64,000 nt of DNA from Allomuricauda sp. CP2A (GTDB taxonomy: Bacteria; Bacteroidota; Bacteroidia; Flavobacteriales; Flavobacteriaceae). Position 1 is the stretch's first letter. Each line of letters starts with the position of its first letter. The stretch lies in contig NZ_LXTT01000130.1 of the NCBI RefSeq assembly GCF_001683915.1, positions 62,001-126,000 of the forward strand, read 5' to 3'. A program made the translations under genes and the position numbers. Under the pieces are notes generated by a model. That model had not been told where the DNA came from. It saw only the letters and a program-made list of their open reading frames with translations, and did no database searches. Positions 54,122-63,218 of this stretch are shown piece by piece.

Positions 54122-55444
54122 ATGAAAAGACGTTTATTAGCTGTGCTTTTCATACTTGCCATGGGCAACTTCATTGCAGCACAAGAAGTAGCTTTTGAAG
54201 AGTATGATCTGGACAATGGCCTGCATGTGATCCTGCATCAGGACAACGGCGCACCTGTGGTTACCACATCGGTTATGTACCATGTGGGATCTAAGGATGA
54301 AGACCCCGACAAAACGGGTTTTGCCCACTTTTTTGAACACTTATTGTTTGAAGGAACCAAAAACATTGAACGAGGTGAATGGGACCAAATTGTTGCTTCC
54401 AATGGAGGTAGGCATAATGCCAACACCTTTTTGGATCGCACCTATTATTATGAAGTTTTCCCTTCCAACAGTTTGGAAGTTGGCCTTTGGCTGGAATCGG
54501 AACGGTTGATGCATCCGATCATTGGTCAAGTTGGCGTAGATACCCAGAAAGAAGTGGTGCAAGAAGAAAGAAGGCTCAGAACGGACAATGCTCCTTACGG
54601 TGCATTTTTTGAGCAAATCTTGAAGAATCTTTACACGGACCACCGATACCGCTGGGGAGTTATCGGTTCCTTAGATCATTTGGCAAGCGCCACGTTGGAC
54701 GATTTTAAAAAGTTCAATAAAACCTATTATGTGCCCAATAACGCTGTTTTGGTCATAGCCGGCGATTTTGAGACCGCCAAAACCAAAAAGATGATCGAGG
54801 ATTATTTTGGACCTATTCCAAGAGGTGCCGAAATCGAGCGTCCCAACGTTAAGGAAGAACCTATTACAAATACCAAGTTTGCAAAATATCACGACCCCAA
54901 CATTCAAATCCCTGCAATTTTGTTGGCTTATAGAACACCGGGGCAGGGACAACGGGATGCTTATGTCATCAACATGATTTCTACTTATTTAAGTGATGGG
55001 GAAAGCTCCAAACTCTACAAAAAATTGGTGGACGAGAAAAAAATGGCACTGCAAATACTTTCCGTGCCTGTTGATGCGGAAGATTACAGCTCCTACATCG
55101 TTGGGGGCCTTCCGGTTGGGGAAAATTCCATTCAGGACATCAAAAAAGAGATCGATGAAGAAATCTTAAAACTTCAAATGGAGTTGATTTCCGAAAAAGA
55201 TTACCAAAAACTTCAGAACAAGTTCGAGAACCAATTTGTAAATGCCAACAGTAGTGTTGAGGGCATCGCCAACTCATTGGCAGAAAATTATATGCTGAAG
55301 GACGACACCAACCTCATCAACACCGAGATTGATATTTACCGTTCCATTACCCGCGAGGAAATCATGGAGGTGGCCAAAAAATATTTAAAGGTAAACCAAC
55401 GATTGGAATTGGAGTATTTACCAGAACAAAAAGACGCTAATTAA
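54122..55444 (+). CDS. M16 family zinc peptidase, active subunit
   Basis: 440 residues. Signal peptide MKRRLLAVLFILAMGNFIAAQ. The inverted zinc motif HFFEH is at 69-73 with the downstream glutamate in the EVVQEERR region (near 146), so catalysis is likely. Secreted to the periplasm. Followed 1 bp later by an M16-like partner gene that lacks the zinc motif, as in heterodimeric processing-peptidase pairs. Substrate peptides unknown. Confidence 0.93.
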   Translation: MKRRLLAVLFILAMGNFIAAQEVAFEEYDLDNGLHVILHQDNGAPVVTTSVMYHVGSKDEDPDKTGFAHFFEHLLFEGTKNIERGEWDQIVASNGGRHNANTFLDRTYYYEVFPSNSLEVGLWLESERLMHPIIGQVGVDTQKEVVQEERRLRTDNAPYGAFFEQILKNLYTDHRYRWGVIGSLDHLASATLDDFKKFNKTYYVPNNAVLVIAGDFETAKTKKMIEDYFGPIPRGAEIERPNVKEEPITNTKFAKYHDPNIQIPAILLAYRTPGQGQRDAYVINMISTYLSDGESSKLYKKLVDEKKMALQILSVPVDAEDYSSYIVGGLPVGENSIQDIKKEIDEEILKLQMELISEKDYQKLQNKFENQFVNANSSVEGIANSLAENYMLKDDTNLINTEIDIYRSITREEIMEVAKKYLKVNQRLELEYLPEQKDAN

Positions 55445-55445
55445 G

Positions 55446-57518
55446 ATGAAAAAGTATTTAATTTTAACTGTGCTGTCTTTATTTATGACGGCCTCATACG
55501 CACAAATTGATAGGAGTACGCCACCAGAAGCTGGTCCTGCTCCCAAGATCAACTTAAAAGAGCCTGCCCGTTTTGAGCTTAAAAATGGCTTGAAGGTCCT
55601 CGTCGTGGAAAACCACAAATTACCCAGGGTCCGTATTCAGCTTTCCATCGACAACCCACCTATTTTAGAGGGTGACAAAGCTGGGGTATCCGCACTTACG
55701 GGAAGCATGTTGGGCAAAGGTTCCAAAAACATTCCCAAAGATGAATTCTACGAAGAAGTGGATTTCTTGGGAGCCAACATTTACATTGGTGATCAAAGTG
55801 CATTTGCAAGTTCTTTGTCCAAATATTTCCCAAGAATCTTGGAATTGATGGCCGATGCCGCACTCAATCCGGATTTCCTTCAAGAAGAATTTGAAAAGGA
55901 AAAAGAGAAAATCATTACAGGAATCAAATCCGAGGAAAAAGACGTTTCCGCCATTGCGGACAGGGTTCAATTGGCCTTGGCCTACGGAAAAAACCACCCC
56001 TTTGGTGAATTTATGACCGAGGAGACCGTTAACAATGTGACCCTAGTCGATGTGGAGCAATTCTACCGGTCTTATTTTGTTCCCGCCAACGCTTATTTGG
56101 TCGTAATCGGTGATGTAGAATTTGAAAACGTGAAAGATTTGGTGACCAAGGCGTTCACACCATGGTCCAAAGCAGCACCGCCATCTTTTAGCTATTCCGA
56201 CCCAAAAGATGTGCAGTACACCCAAATCAACTTTGTTGATGTGCCCAACGCCGTGCAGTCCGAAGTTGCGGTGGAAAACATCACCCACCTAAAAATGAAG
56301 GACGAGGACTACCTTGATGCACTCTTGGCCAATAGAATTTTAGGGGGAGGTTCACAGGCCCGTTTGTTCAAAAACTTAAGAGAGGACAAAGGGTACACCT
56401 ACGGTTCCTATTCCGGTTTAAGGGCCAATAAATTCAGTCCAATGCGTTTTAACGCCTATGCGCAAGTCAGAAATACCGTTACCGATAGCTCCGTGGTCGA
56501 AATCTTGAAAGAGATAGATAAAATGACCTCAGAGCCCGTCTCCGATGAAGAACTGGCAAACGCAAAGGCCAAATATGCAGGAAGTTTTGTGATGGCCCTC
56601 GAAAAACCTGAAACCGTTGCCGAATACGCATTAAATATTGAAACCGAGGACCTTCCAAAGAATTTTTATGAAACCTATCTGGAACGATTGGATGCCATTA
56701 CCAAAGAAGATGTGCTCCAAGCAGCCAAAAAGCACTTTTCCACCACCAATGCCCGCGTGGTTGTTACCGGAAAGGGAAGCGATGTTTTGGAAAACTTGGA
56801 AAAAGTACGCTTCAACGGGAAAGAGGTTCCTGTCCTGTATTATGATAAATATGCCAACAAAACCGAAAAGCCAGCGTATAATGTGGCAATTCCGGAAGGC
56901 ATGAGTGCAAACATGGTCTTGGAAAACTATATTGAAGCCATTGGAGGAAAGGCCAAATTGGAAGCGGTTGAGTCCTATGCCATGATCGCCGAAGCCGAAA
57001 TGCAGGGCACAACCTTGGAACTTGAGATGAAGAAGACCTCCCAAGACCAATTCATGCAAGACATAAAAGTACAGGGCAACTCCATGCAAAAACAAGTTTT
57101 GGACGGTGATTCGGGTTATATGGTGGTGCAAGGGCAGCGAAAAGACCTCTCACCTGAAGAAATTGCAAAAATCAAGGAAGAATCTGCCGCTTTTCCCGAG
57201 CTTAACTACTTAACCGCAGGAGATGTTTCCCTAGAAGGCATTGGGCCTGTTGGTGACAAAAAAGCCTATAAGCTGAAGATTACCGACAAAAAGACGGCTT
57301 ATTATGATACCGAATCCGGTTTAAAGGTTCAGGAAGTATCAGTAGAAGAGATACAGGGGCAACAAATGCAGAACATAGTAGGGTACGATGACTACCAAGA
57401 AGTATCCGGAGTCAAATTTCCCTTTAAATTATCACAGAGCATGGGGCCACAAAACTTTGAATTTACTGTGAAGGAACTCAAGGTGAATGAAGGGGTAAGT
57501 GCTTCGGATTTCAAATAA
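55446..57518 (+). CDS. M16-like non-catalytic partner with extra C-terminal domain
   Basis: 690 residues. Signal peptide MKKYLILTVLSLFMTASYAQ. Residues about 35-450 are M16-like (FELKNGLKVLVVENHKLP), but the HxxEH site is replaced by GVSALTGSMLGKGSK; the R/Y substrate-binding part GGGSQARLFKNLREDKGYTYG is present. The last 220 residues (from ANMVLENYIEAIGGKAKLEAV) form a separate domain resembling outer-membrane lipoprotein carriers (LolA/LolB-like fold) with repeated beta strands and VSGVKFPFKLSQ. Likely pairs with the preceding active subunit. Co-translated (1-bp gap). Confidence 0.9.
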   Translation: MKKYLILTVLSLFMTASYAQIDRSTPPEAGPAPKINLKEPARFELKNGLKVLVVENHKLPRVRIQLSIDNPPILEGDKAGVSALTGSMLGKGSKNIPKDEFYEEVDFLGANIYIGDQSAFASSLSKYFPRILELMADAALNPDFLQEEFEKEKEKIITGIKSEEKDVSAIADRVQLALAYGKNHPFGEFMTEETVNNVTLVDVEQFYRSYFVPANAYLVVIGDVEFENVKDLVTKAFTPWSKAAPPSFSYSDPKDVQYTQINFVDVPNAVQSEVAVENITHLKMKDEDYLDALLANRILGGGSQARLFKNLREDKGYTYGSYSGLRANKFSPMRFNAYAQVRNTVTDSSVVEILKEIDKMTSEPVSDEELANAKAKYAGSFVMALEKPETVAEYALNIETEDLPKNFYETYLERLDAITKEDVLQAAKKHFSTTNARVVVTGKGSDVLENLEKVRFNGKEVPVLYYDKYANKTEKPAYNVAIPEGMSANMVLENYIEAIGGKAKLEAVESYAMIAEAEMQGTTLELEMKKTSQDQFMQDIKVQGNSMQKQVLDGDSGYMVVQGQRKDLSPEEIAKIKEESAAFPELNYLTAGDVSLEGIGPVGDKKAYKLKITDKKTAYYDTESGLKVQEVSVEEIQGQQMQNIVGYDDYQEVSGVKFPFKLSQSMGPQNFEFTVKELKVNEGVSASDFK

Positions 57519-57530
57519 TAAATGAAAAAG

Positions 57531-57680
57531 TGTTGTCCAAAAGCTCACGTTAGTCAGTTCGAACGCAGTCGAGAACCCAATAAAATTTGTATAAGCAAAG
57601 GGTTTCGACTTTAGTTTATCCTGAGCGTAGCCGAAGGGCTCAACCTGACATGGTTAAAGTTAAATGGCTTTTGGACAACA
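57531..57680. terminator. Split terminator stem flanking a repeat element
   Basis: TGTTGTCCAAAAGC (57531-57544) and GCTTTTGGACAACA (57667-57680) form a perfect 14-bp inverted repeat separated by 122 bp, with a T-rich stretch (TCTTTTATTT) following. They stand between convergent M16 and TonB-receptor genes. Read together they look like a normal terminator stem whose loop now contains a palindromic repeat element. Confidence 0.6.
57552..57650. repeat. Palindromic intergenic repeat element, type B
   Basis: Approximately 99 bp bounded by GTCAGTTCGA and TCAACCTGAC, with the arms TCGAACGCAGTCGAGAACC and TATCCTGAGCGTAGCCGAAGGGC. Shares the TTCGAC-TGAGCGTAG-GAAGGG module with 24303-24413. Lies inside the inverted repeat 57531-57680. 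Confidence 0.75.
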
Positions 57681-57701
57681 TCTTTTATTTGTGCCTATCT
57701 T

Positions 57702-59816
57702 CTAAAAACTATATTGTATAAAGGCAGATAGATTCCTTCCGGGGTCATTGATGGGCACCCGACCATAATCTGCTTGGTTCACAAAGGAAAAGTTCAAATG
57801 ATTATTGTAGGCTACATCAAAAATGTTGGATGCGGCAATGCCAACCGTCAAATGTTCAAAGGGTTTTGCCCCAAAACTTAAATCCACAATCCCGTAACCA
57901 ACCGTACTTTGCTCTCCAAAGGAATTCGCAATATTGGATTGTTCGGAAGTCAGCGTATAAGTGGCCTTGGTCCAAAATTTCTCCTTTTCAAAACTTAAAT
58001 TGAAACGGGTCACCAAAGGTGGTGTCAACGGAAGGGATTCATCCAAATCCTGATTTTTGGCATACACATAAGATAGCTCCGTCTTAAAGGCAAAATCATC
58101 CAAGAAAGCCAGTTCCCCAAAAACTTCAAAGCCGGTTTTATAAGCTTTGTCCAAATTGGTGAACCGTTTTACTTCGGTGGGTTCTGCCATGGGCATGTAC
58201 TTTTTGTCCAAGGTCGGGTCTATCACGGCAACAATATAATCCTCGTACATGGCATAATAGACCGATGCGCCATAATCCAATCGGTTGAACGGGTAGCCCT
58301 CAAAACGGGTATTGGCCTTTACACCCAACTCAAACTGATTGTTTACTTCGGCATCCAAATAGGGATTACCCACATATTCGTAAGGATCCTGACCTACTGT
58401 AAAATGGTTGATGAAGTGCTCGATCATATTTGCGGAACGCACTCCTCTACCATAAGCCAACTCAAATAACAAATTGGATGTGGCCATATATTTAAATGAT
58501 GCTGTTGTACTAAAGTTATGCTCCGTTCTTGTATCCAAATCGGGATATTCCGCAACAAAATCATCTGCTGGCGCATCTGTTTTGGAGCGCACCACATCGT
58601 ACCTTGCCCCAGCGTTCAACAAAAGTTTTTCAGTTAGTGGATATTTTCCTTCCACAAATGCTCCGTAGTCATCAATTTGGGAATCTTGCCAAACCTCATC
58701 CACAAATTCCATGGGCATGGGGAGTGCTTCCCCGGTCATCATGTTCCTTTTCACCAAGCGGGTCCTGGCTCCGGTTCTCCCCACGGAAAAGGCATCTACC
58801 CCAGTGTAAAGTTTAAAGTTCTCAACAGGTCTCCATTCCAGTTCAATTCTACCACCAACAGTAAGGGCATCAACTTCTGATACGGCCTCCATCATCATAA
58901 AAGTTGGACGCAATTCATTCGTCATAAGATGGTCCACTTTGGAGCGATATATCTTGGCACTCAGGGTTTTTAGTCCATCTGAAATATTGTCCAGTTTATA
59001 ATCCACGGAAAGCACATTGCTGTTATCCTCTTCTGTATCCATGGGAAGGCCGGCATGTAGCACATCCCTTCCAAAAGACTGTCGGAATCCAAGTTGAATC
59101 CGCTGATTTTCTGTTGGATTGTACCCCAACTGAACACCATAATCTGTACTCTTGAAGGATGACGGCACCTCATTCCCATCACCGTCTTCGTAGTTCCCAA
59201 AATCACGTAATCCAAAATTGAGGTTGACATCGAACTCTTCCCCAACGTATTTTACATTGGCATAACTGGTAATGGCGTTTCCATTGTTTTCACCTCCAAA
59301 ATTCACTTTTCCGTGGTATCCTTTTTCCTGTTTTTCAACTTCTTGGGTCACCAAATTCACAATTCCACCAAAGGTGGGGCCATACCTAAAGGTGTAAGGT
59401 CCCTTTACAACCTCGACCCGTTCTATTTCTTCCGGTATAACATGAGTTGTAATGGGATCCATACGGTTGGGGCATGCATGCATCACCTTGGTTCCTCCGT
59501 TAAATTGAACGTTCAGTTGTTCATATTGTGTGGCACGAAATGATGGATCTATGGCATAATTGCCCCTTTTGATCAAGGCAAAACCATTGATGTCCTTAAA
59601 TAGGTCCGCCACATTCTTGGATTGAACGATTTTCTTCTCGGGTTCGCTTGTAAAAGCTGAAAAAACAGGGTCTGTTTTTCGTTCTCCTTCTACCAAGACC
59701 TCATCCAATTTCACTAGTTTATTGGATAGAGTATCCTGAGGGGATTGTACTTGGGCATAGGACACACCTGTCCCAAAAAGCAAAACGCAAAGTTTTGCCA
59801 TTGCAATTCTATTCAT
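57702..59816 (-). CDS. TonB-dependent receptor, copper-receptor type
   Basis: 704 residues. Signal peptide MNRIAMAKLCVLLFGTGVSYAQ, TonB plug (VKLDEVLVEGERK, ADLFKDINGFALIKRG) and a beta barrel ending FIQYSF. In the plug is ACPNRMDPITTHV, the CPNxMDP motif typical of OprC-type TonB copper receptors, preceded by MH. Predicted outer-membrane uptake of copper or a copper complex. The Cys-rich small protein gene 64 bp upstream, same strand, probably belongs to the same unit. Confidence 0.88.
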   Translation of the reverse strand: MNRIAMAKLCVLLFGTGVSYAQVQSPQDTLSNKLVKLDEVLVEGERKTDPVFSAFTSEPEKKIVQSKNVADLFKDINGFALIKRGNYAIDPSFRATQYEQLNVQFNGGTKVMHACPNRMDPITTHVIPEEIERVEVVKGPYTFRYGPTFGGIVNLVTQEVEKQEKGYHGKVNFGGENNGNAITSYANVKYVGEEFDVNLNFGLRDFGNYEDGDGNEVPSSFKSTDYGVQLGYNPTENQRIQLGFRQSFGRDVLHAGLPMDTEEDNSNVLSVDYKLDNISDGLKTLSAKIYRSKVDHLMTNELRPTFMMMEAVSEVDALTVGGRIELEWRPVENFKLYTGVDAFSVGRTGARTRLVKRNMMTGEALPMPMEFVDEVWQDSQIDDYGAFVEGKYPLTEKLLLNAGARYDVVRSKTDAPADDFVAEYPDLDTRTEHNFSTTASFKYMATSNLLFELAYGRGVRSANMIEHFINHFTVGQDPYEYVGNPYLDAEVNNQFELGVKANTRFEGYPFNRLDYGASVYYAMYEDYIVAVIDPTLDKKYMPMAEPTEVKRFTNLDKAYKTGFEVFGELAFLDDFAFKTELSYVYAKNQDLDESLPLTPPLVTRFNLSFEKEKFWTKATYTLTSEQSNIANSFGEQSTVGYGIVDLSFGAKPFEHLTVGIAASNIFDVAYNNHLNFSFVNQADYGRVPINDPGRNLSAFIQYSF

Positions 59817-59880
59817 TTTTGATTTTATGTTTAAGATTATACCTGTTCGGCAATGGTGTTTGCCGTTTTATTGATACATC

Positions 59881-60273
59881 TTAAACCATAGGAGGTTTAT
59901 ATGCGGTATTGCTATAGCTGAAGGAATAGTTGTTGTTGTAGTGGAAATATGTTTTTTCCACTTCCGCTGTATTCTGTAGACCAAAATTCAAGGGCTCAAC
60001 CAAAAAGACCAATACTTGTTCCCAACCTATTATGGGCATGGGCTGTTCATCATCAGTCTGTGCTTGGAGCATTTGGGCCAACATGCATTTACCGTCGCAG
60101 TTAAGCTCCGGTTTGTCCTTGTTCTCGCAAAGTTGCTCAATAAAACCGTCCCTATCAATGCTATAATAGAGGTACATCGAGGAAAAGCGCAGGTTGCTCA
60201 TCAAAATAAAGGCCGTAAAAAGACAAGTAACGACAAGCTGCTTTTTAGATATATGTTGTGATGACCCGAGCAA
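59881..60273 (-). CDS. Small membrane protein with Cys-rich motif, linked to the copper receptor
   Basis: 130 residues from a TTG at 60273. One N-terminal transmembrane helix (LVVTCLFTAFILMSNLRF), then LCENKDKPELNCDGKCMLAQML, a Cys-rich motif (C, C, C at spacing 10 and 3) that suggests metal binding, followed by a Gln/Glu-rich and finally aromatic tail. No family name recalled with certainty. TTG is chosen because no ATG lies before the hydrophobic helix and a TATATTTG box is 26 bp upstream. Same strand as the copper-type TonB receptor, 64 bp ahead of it. Confidence 0.65.
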   Translation of the reverse strand: MLGSSQHISKKQLVVTCLFTAFILMSNLRFSSMYLYYSIDRDGFIEQLCENKDKPELNCDGKCMLAQMLQAQTDDEQPMPIIGWEQVLVFLVEPLNFGLQNTAEVEKTYFHYNNNYSFSYSNTAYKPPMV

Positions 60274-60299
60274 AAGTTTTCAATTACCAGATAGAAATG

Positions 60300-60307
60300 C
60301 AAATATA
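60300..60307 (-). promoter_or_regulatory. -7 box (TATATTTG) of the copper-receptor unit
   Basis: Minus-strand TATATTTG, 26 bp before the TTG start at 60273. No clear TTG -33 partner. Confidence 0.45.
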
Positions 60308-60367
60308 AGTCTGCGGAAAATACTATTGCCTGATAATAATCATACATTAACACATATTGGAGGTTTA

Positions 60368-60401
60368 TTGGCCCCAACAATAATTTAGATCCTTAAATTT
60401 G
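60368..60401 (+). promoter_or_regulatory. Promoter TTG-N23-TAAATTTG of the coiled lipoprotein gene
   Basis: TTG (60368-60370) and TAAATTTG (60394-60401) with a 23-bp spacer, at the long end of the allowed range; 19 bp before the ATG at 60421. Confidence 0.5.
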
Positions 60402-60420
60402 TACTGCGTAAATCAAATCC

Positions 60421-60855
60421 ATGAAAAAATTTATTTTTTTATCCGTTTTAATCATCTCCACAACATTCTCATCTTGTAAGGAAGTGAAAAAAGCCCCTGA
60501 AGGCCCCACCCAAATGGAAAAAGTAATGGCCATCCATGACGAGGTGATGCCCAAAATGGGAACCATTGGCAAATTAGTGGGTGAACTCAAAGCAAAAGTG
60601 GACACTACCGAAATGGGCCAAAAGTACGAGGTTGCCATGAAAGACCTTCAGGAAGCGAACACCGCAATGATGGATTGGATGAAAGATTTTGGGGACCGGT
60701 TTAATTCCGATGAAATATTGAACGGCAAGGAGCTTTCCGAAGAAAAACAGCAATGGCTGGACGAAGAGGAAGAAAAGGTGAAAGTGGTCAAGGAAAAAAT
60801 CAACGGCAGCATTGAGAGGGCCCAAACCCTGCTTGCCAAGGACACCGTACAATAA
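60421..60855 (+). CDS. Helical lipoprotein, hypothetical
   Basis: 144 residues. Lipoprotein signal with Cys 19 (MKKFIFLSVLIISTTFSSC). The rest is charged and almost wholly helical, Lys/Glu/Met-rich (MEKVMAIHDEVMPKMGTIGKLVGEL, QQWLDEEEEKVKVVKEKINGSIERAQ), consistent with a coiled coil anchored in the outer or inner membrane. Bacteroidota proteins of this kind have been labelled viral A-type inclusion-like; the name carries no functional meaning. Ends next to convergent gldD. Confidence 0.75.
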   Translation: MKKFIFLSVLIISTTFSSCKEVKKAPEGPTQMEKVMAIHDEVMPKMGTIGKLVGELKAKVDTTEMGQKYEVAMKDLQEANTAMMDWMKDFGDRFNSDEILNGKELSEEKQQWLDEEEEKVKVVKEKINGSIERAQTLLAKDTVQ

Positions 60856-61413
60856 TCACTTTTTCCATCGTAAACTTTCCATAATTCTCCTGATGTCGTT
60901 CTGTAGGTACATGGCCGCGGGAAGAATGGAATCGTAATTGGGCTTGGCATAAAAGTAGAGTGACCCGGTTACAAAGTGCTCCGTACTGTCGGTCACATAA
61001 AATTGGGATTGGGAGGCAGCATTGCCACTTACTTCGTAAAACATGCCATATACGCCATCCTCTGGGTTCACAAAAGGCTGGTCAATAATGTTGTCCGCTT
61101 TCCTTACGTGCTCATAGGACAGTTTTTGGGCATCTACCAACAAAGTGTCCAAGTTTCCGTTCACAGCTTTGTAGGTAAGATAGATGGATCCCTTCATCAT
61201 GGGATAGTCCAAAACCAAGGAGCAGTCCGTGTTCTCCTTTATATTGGAGAATGTATTCTTATCAAAAGTGTAGGGACAATCAATTGCAGATTCGGCATAA
61301 TTGGCCATTGGATAGTCCAAACGAAGCATAGCTTTAGGTTTGGGCTGAACATCATCCTTACAGCTGACCACAAGAATCGTCAAAAACAAATAAAAAAGAA
61401 GGTTATGCTTCAT
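60856..61413 (-). CDS. gldD: Gliding motility lipoprotein GldD
   Basis: 185 residues. Lipobox VVSC with Cys 18 (MKHNLLFYLFLTILVVSC). The body (MLRLDYPMANYAESAIDCPYTFDKN, VDAQKLSYEHVRKADNI, PFVNPEDGVYGMFYEVSGNAASQSQFYVTDST) is GldD, required for gliding and T9SS function in Flavobacterium johnsoniae. Overlaps gldE by 11 bp. Order mutY-ssb-gldE-gldD as in other Flavobacteriia. Confidence 0.93.
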   Translation of the reverse strand: MKHNLLFYLFLTILVVSCKDDVQPKPKAMLRLDYPMANYAESAIDCPYTFDKNTFSNIKENTDCSLVLDYPMMKGSIYLTYKAVNGNLDTLLVDAQKLSYEHVRKADNIIDQPFVNPEDGVYGMFYEVSGNAASQSQFYVTDSTEHFVTGSLYFYAKPNYDSILPAAMYLQNDIRRIMESLRWKK

Positions 61414-62713
61414 GGGGCAGTGTAACTTTTATGCGTTTTAATCTTTTTCTGTCCAGATTCTCCACAATGAACTCATAGTTGTTGAAGAGCACTTTTTCAC
61501 CGCGTTTGGGAAAACTTCCCGAAATCTCCAATACAAACCCGGCAATGGTTTCTGACTCTCCCTTTTTTGATTCAAACTCCTCCTCATTTTCAATCTTCAC
61601 CACCCTATAAAAGTCTTTTAGTGCCGTTTTTCCATCAAAAACGTAATTGTGTTCGTCCAATTTCGAGAAAACAAGGTCTTCATCATCAAATTCATCGCTG
61701 ATATCGCCCACTATTTCCTCAATAATGTCCTCCAAGGTTACAATGCCCGATGTTCCGCCGTATTCATCCACCACCACGGCCAAATGGTTCTTCATATCCT
61801 GAAATTCCAACAAGAGATCATCCAGTTTTTTATTCTCCGGAACAAAATAGGGTTCACGGATCAGTGACATCCAATTAAAGGTCTTTCGGTCTATGTAGGG
61901 CAAAAGGTCCTTCACATAGAGAACGCCCAGCACGTTGTCCATATTTTCCGAGAAAACGGGAATCCGTGAGTATCCATTTTTTTTGATTTCCTGAAGAACC
62001 TCTGGGAATTTCATTTTCTCGTTGAGGGCAAAAATATCTATCCGGGGGCGCATTACCTGCTTGGTGTCCGTGTTGCCGAAGGTAACAATGCCTTCCAAAA
62101 TCTTCTGTTCCTCCTTTGTGGTGTCCCCCTCCGAAGCCAATTCCAAGGCCTGGGACAGATGGTTGACGTTGAAACTGGATTTCTGTTTTCCCAACTTATC
62201 CTCCAAAAAAAGGGTGGCGGAACGCATGGGAGCGCTCAAGGGGGTAAACATAAAGCTCAATCCTTTTAAGGGCAAGGCCATGAAATACGAAAATTGTACC
62301 CGGTTTCTATTGGCATATATTTTTGGAAGGATTTCCCCAAACATCAAGATCAGGAATGTGGCGACCACCACTTCCAACAAAAAACGCCAAGTTCCTTCAA
62401 TTTCTGAAAAAATGGTATTTCCAATGGAACTGAACAACAGCACAATACCAATATTGATGGCGTTGTTTGCAATAAGGATGGTAGCAAGCAGTTTTTTGGG
62501 CTTCTCCAATAATCGAACGATCAGTTTTCCTCGGGATGTGTCCTTTTCCTGCATCTCGTTCAAATCGGTTTGGGAAAGGCCAAACAGGGCCACTTCAGCT
62601 CCCGAAATCATGGCCGATCCACCTAGAAGAAGCAAAAGCACGACTATTTTTATGGTGAAGATACCATTAACCGCTGCGAAGAAAAACACCAAACAATGGG
62701 GCTCAGGATCCAA
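61403..62713 (-). CDS. gldE: Gliding motility-associated protein GldE
   Basis: 436 residues. CNNM-like transmembrane domain ([71 protein letters not shown]), then a CBS pair ([22 protein letters not shown] and [34 protein letters not shown]-like segments) and a C-terminal CorC-type domain. The family suggests ion transport; GldE is known to influence gliding together with GldD. The ATG start follows ssb by 23 bp. Confidence 0.93.
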   Translation of the reverse strand: [436 protein letters not shown]

Positions 62714-62736
62714 ATTGAATTGCTTTAAACTTGTAT

Positions 62737-63195
62737 TTAAAAGGGTAGGTCGTCATCCTCTTCAGTATCATCAATAGGAGCTTCTGGCGCAGAAGGTTTA
62801 GTGGGCCCACTCTGAGGTTGGGTTCCAGATGTTTGTTGCGCATTGGCCATACTCTCCTTTTTGGTGGTCAAGAAGGTAAAGTCCTGCACATGCACCTCTG
62901 TAGTGTACCGCATATTACCATCTTCCCCTTGCCATTGCCTGTTCTTGAGTCTTCCTTCCACATATACCTTATCTCCTTTGCTAAGGTACTTTTCACAAAT
63001 TTCAGCGGCCTTGTTCCTCACCACAATATTGTGCCAATCTGTATTGGTGACCTTCTCCCCAGTCTGCCTATTGGTATAGGTCTCGTTGGTGGCCAAAGGA
63101 AATCGCCCAATGCAGTTGCCTCCTTCAAAATAGTGCATTTTCACTTCGTCTCCCAAATGCCCGATCAGCATTACTTTATTCAATGTTCCGCTCAT
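62737..63195 (-). CDS. ssb: Single-stranded DNA-binding protein
   Basis: 152 residues. OB-fold domain of about 105 residues (SGTLNKVMLIGHLGDEVKMHYF, ISNF-like strands, GDKVYVEGRLKNRQW), then a Gln/Ser/Pro-rich linker and the acidic tip TEEDDDLPF that recruits repair and replication proteins. Between mutY and gldE in one transcription unit. Confidence 0.96.
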   Translation of the reverse strand: MSGTLNKVMLIGHLGDEVKMHYFEGGNCIGRFPLATNETYTNRQTGEKVTNTDWHNIVVRNKAAEICEKYLSKGDKVYVEGRLKNRQWQGEDGNMRYTTEVHVQDFTFLTTKKESMANAQQTSGTQPQSGPTKPSAPEAPIDDTEEDDDLPF

Positions 63196-63218
63196 ACGTC
63201 TTTAATTAGTCAAAAGTA

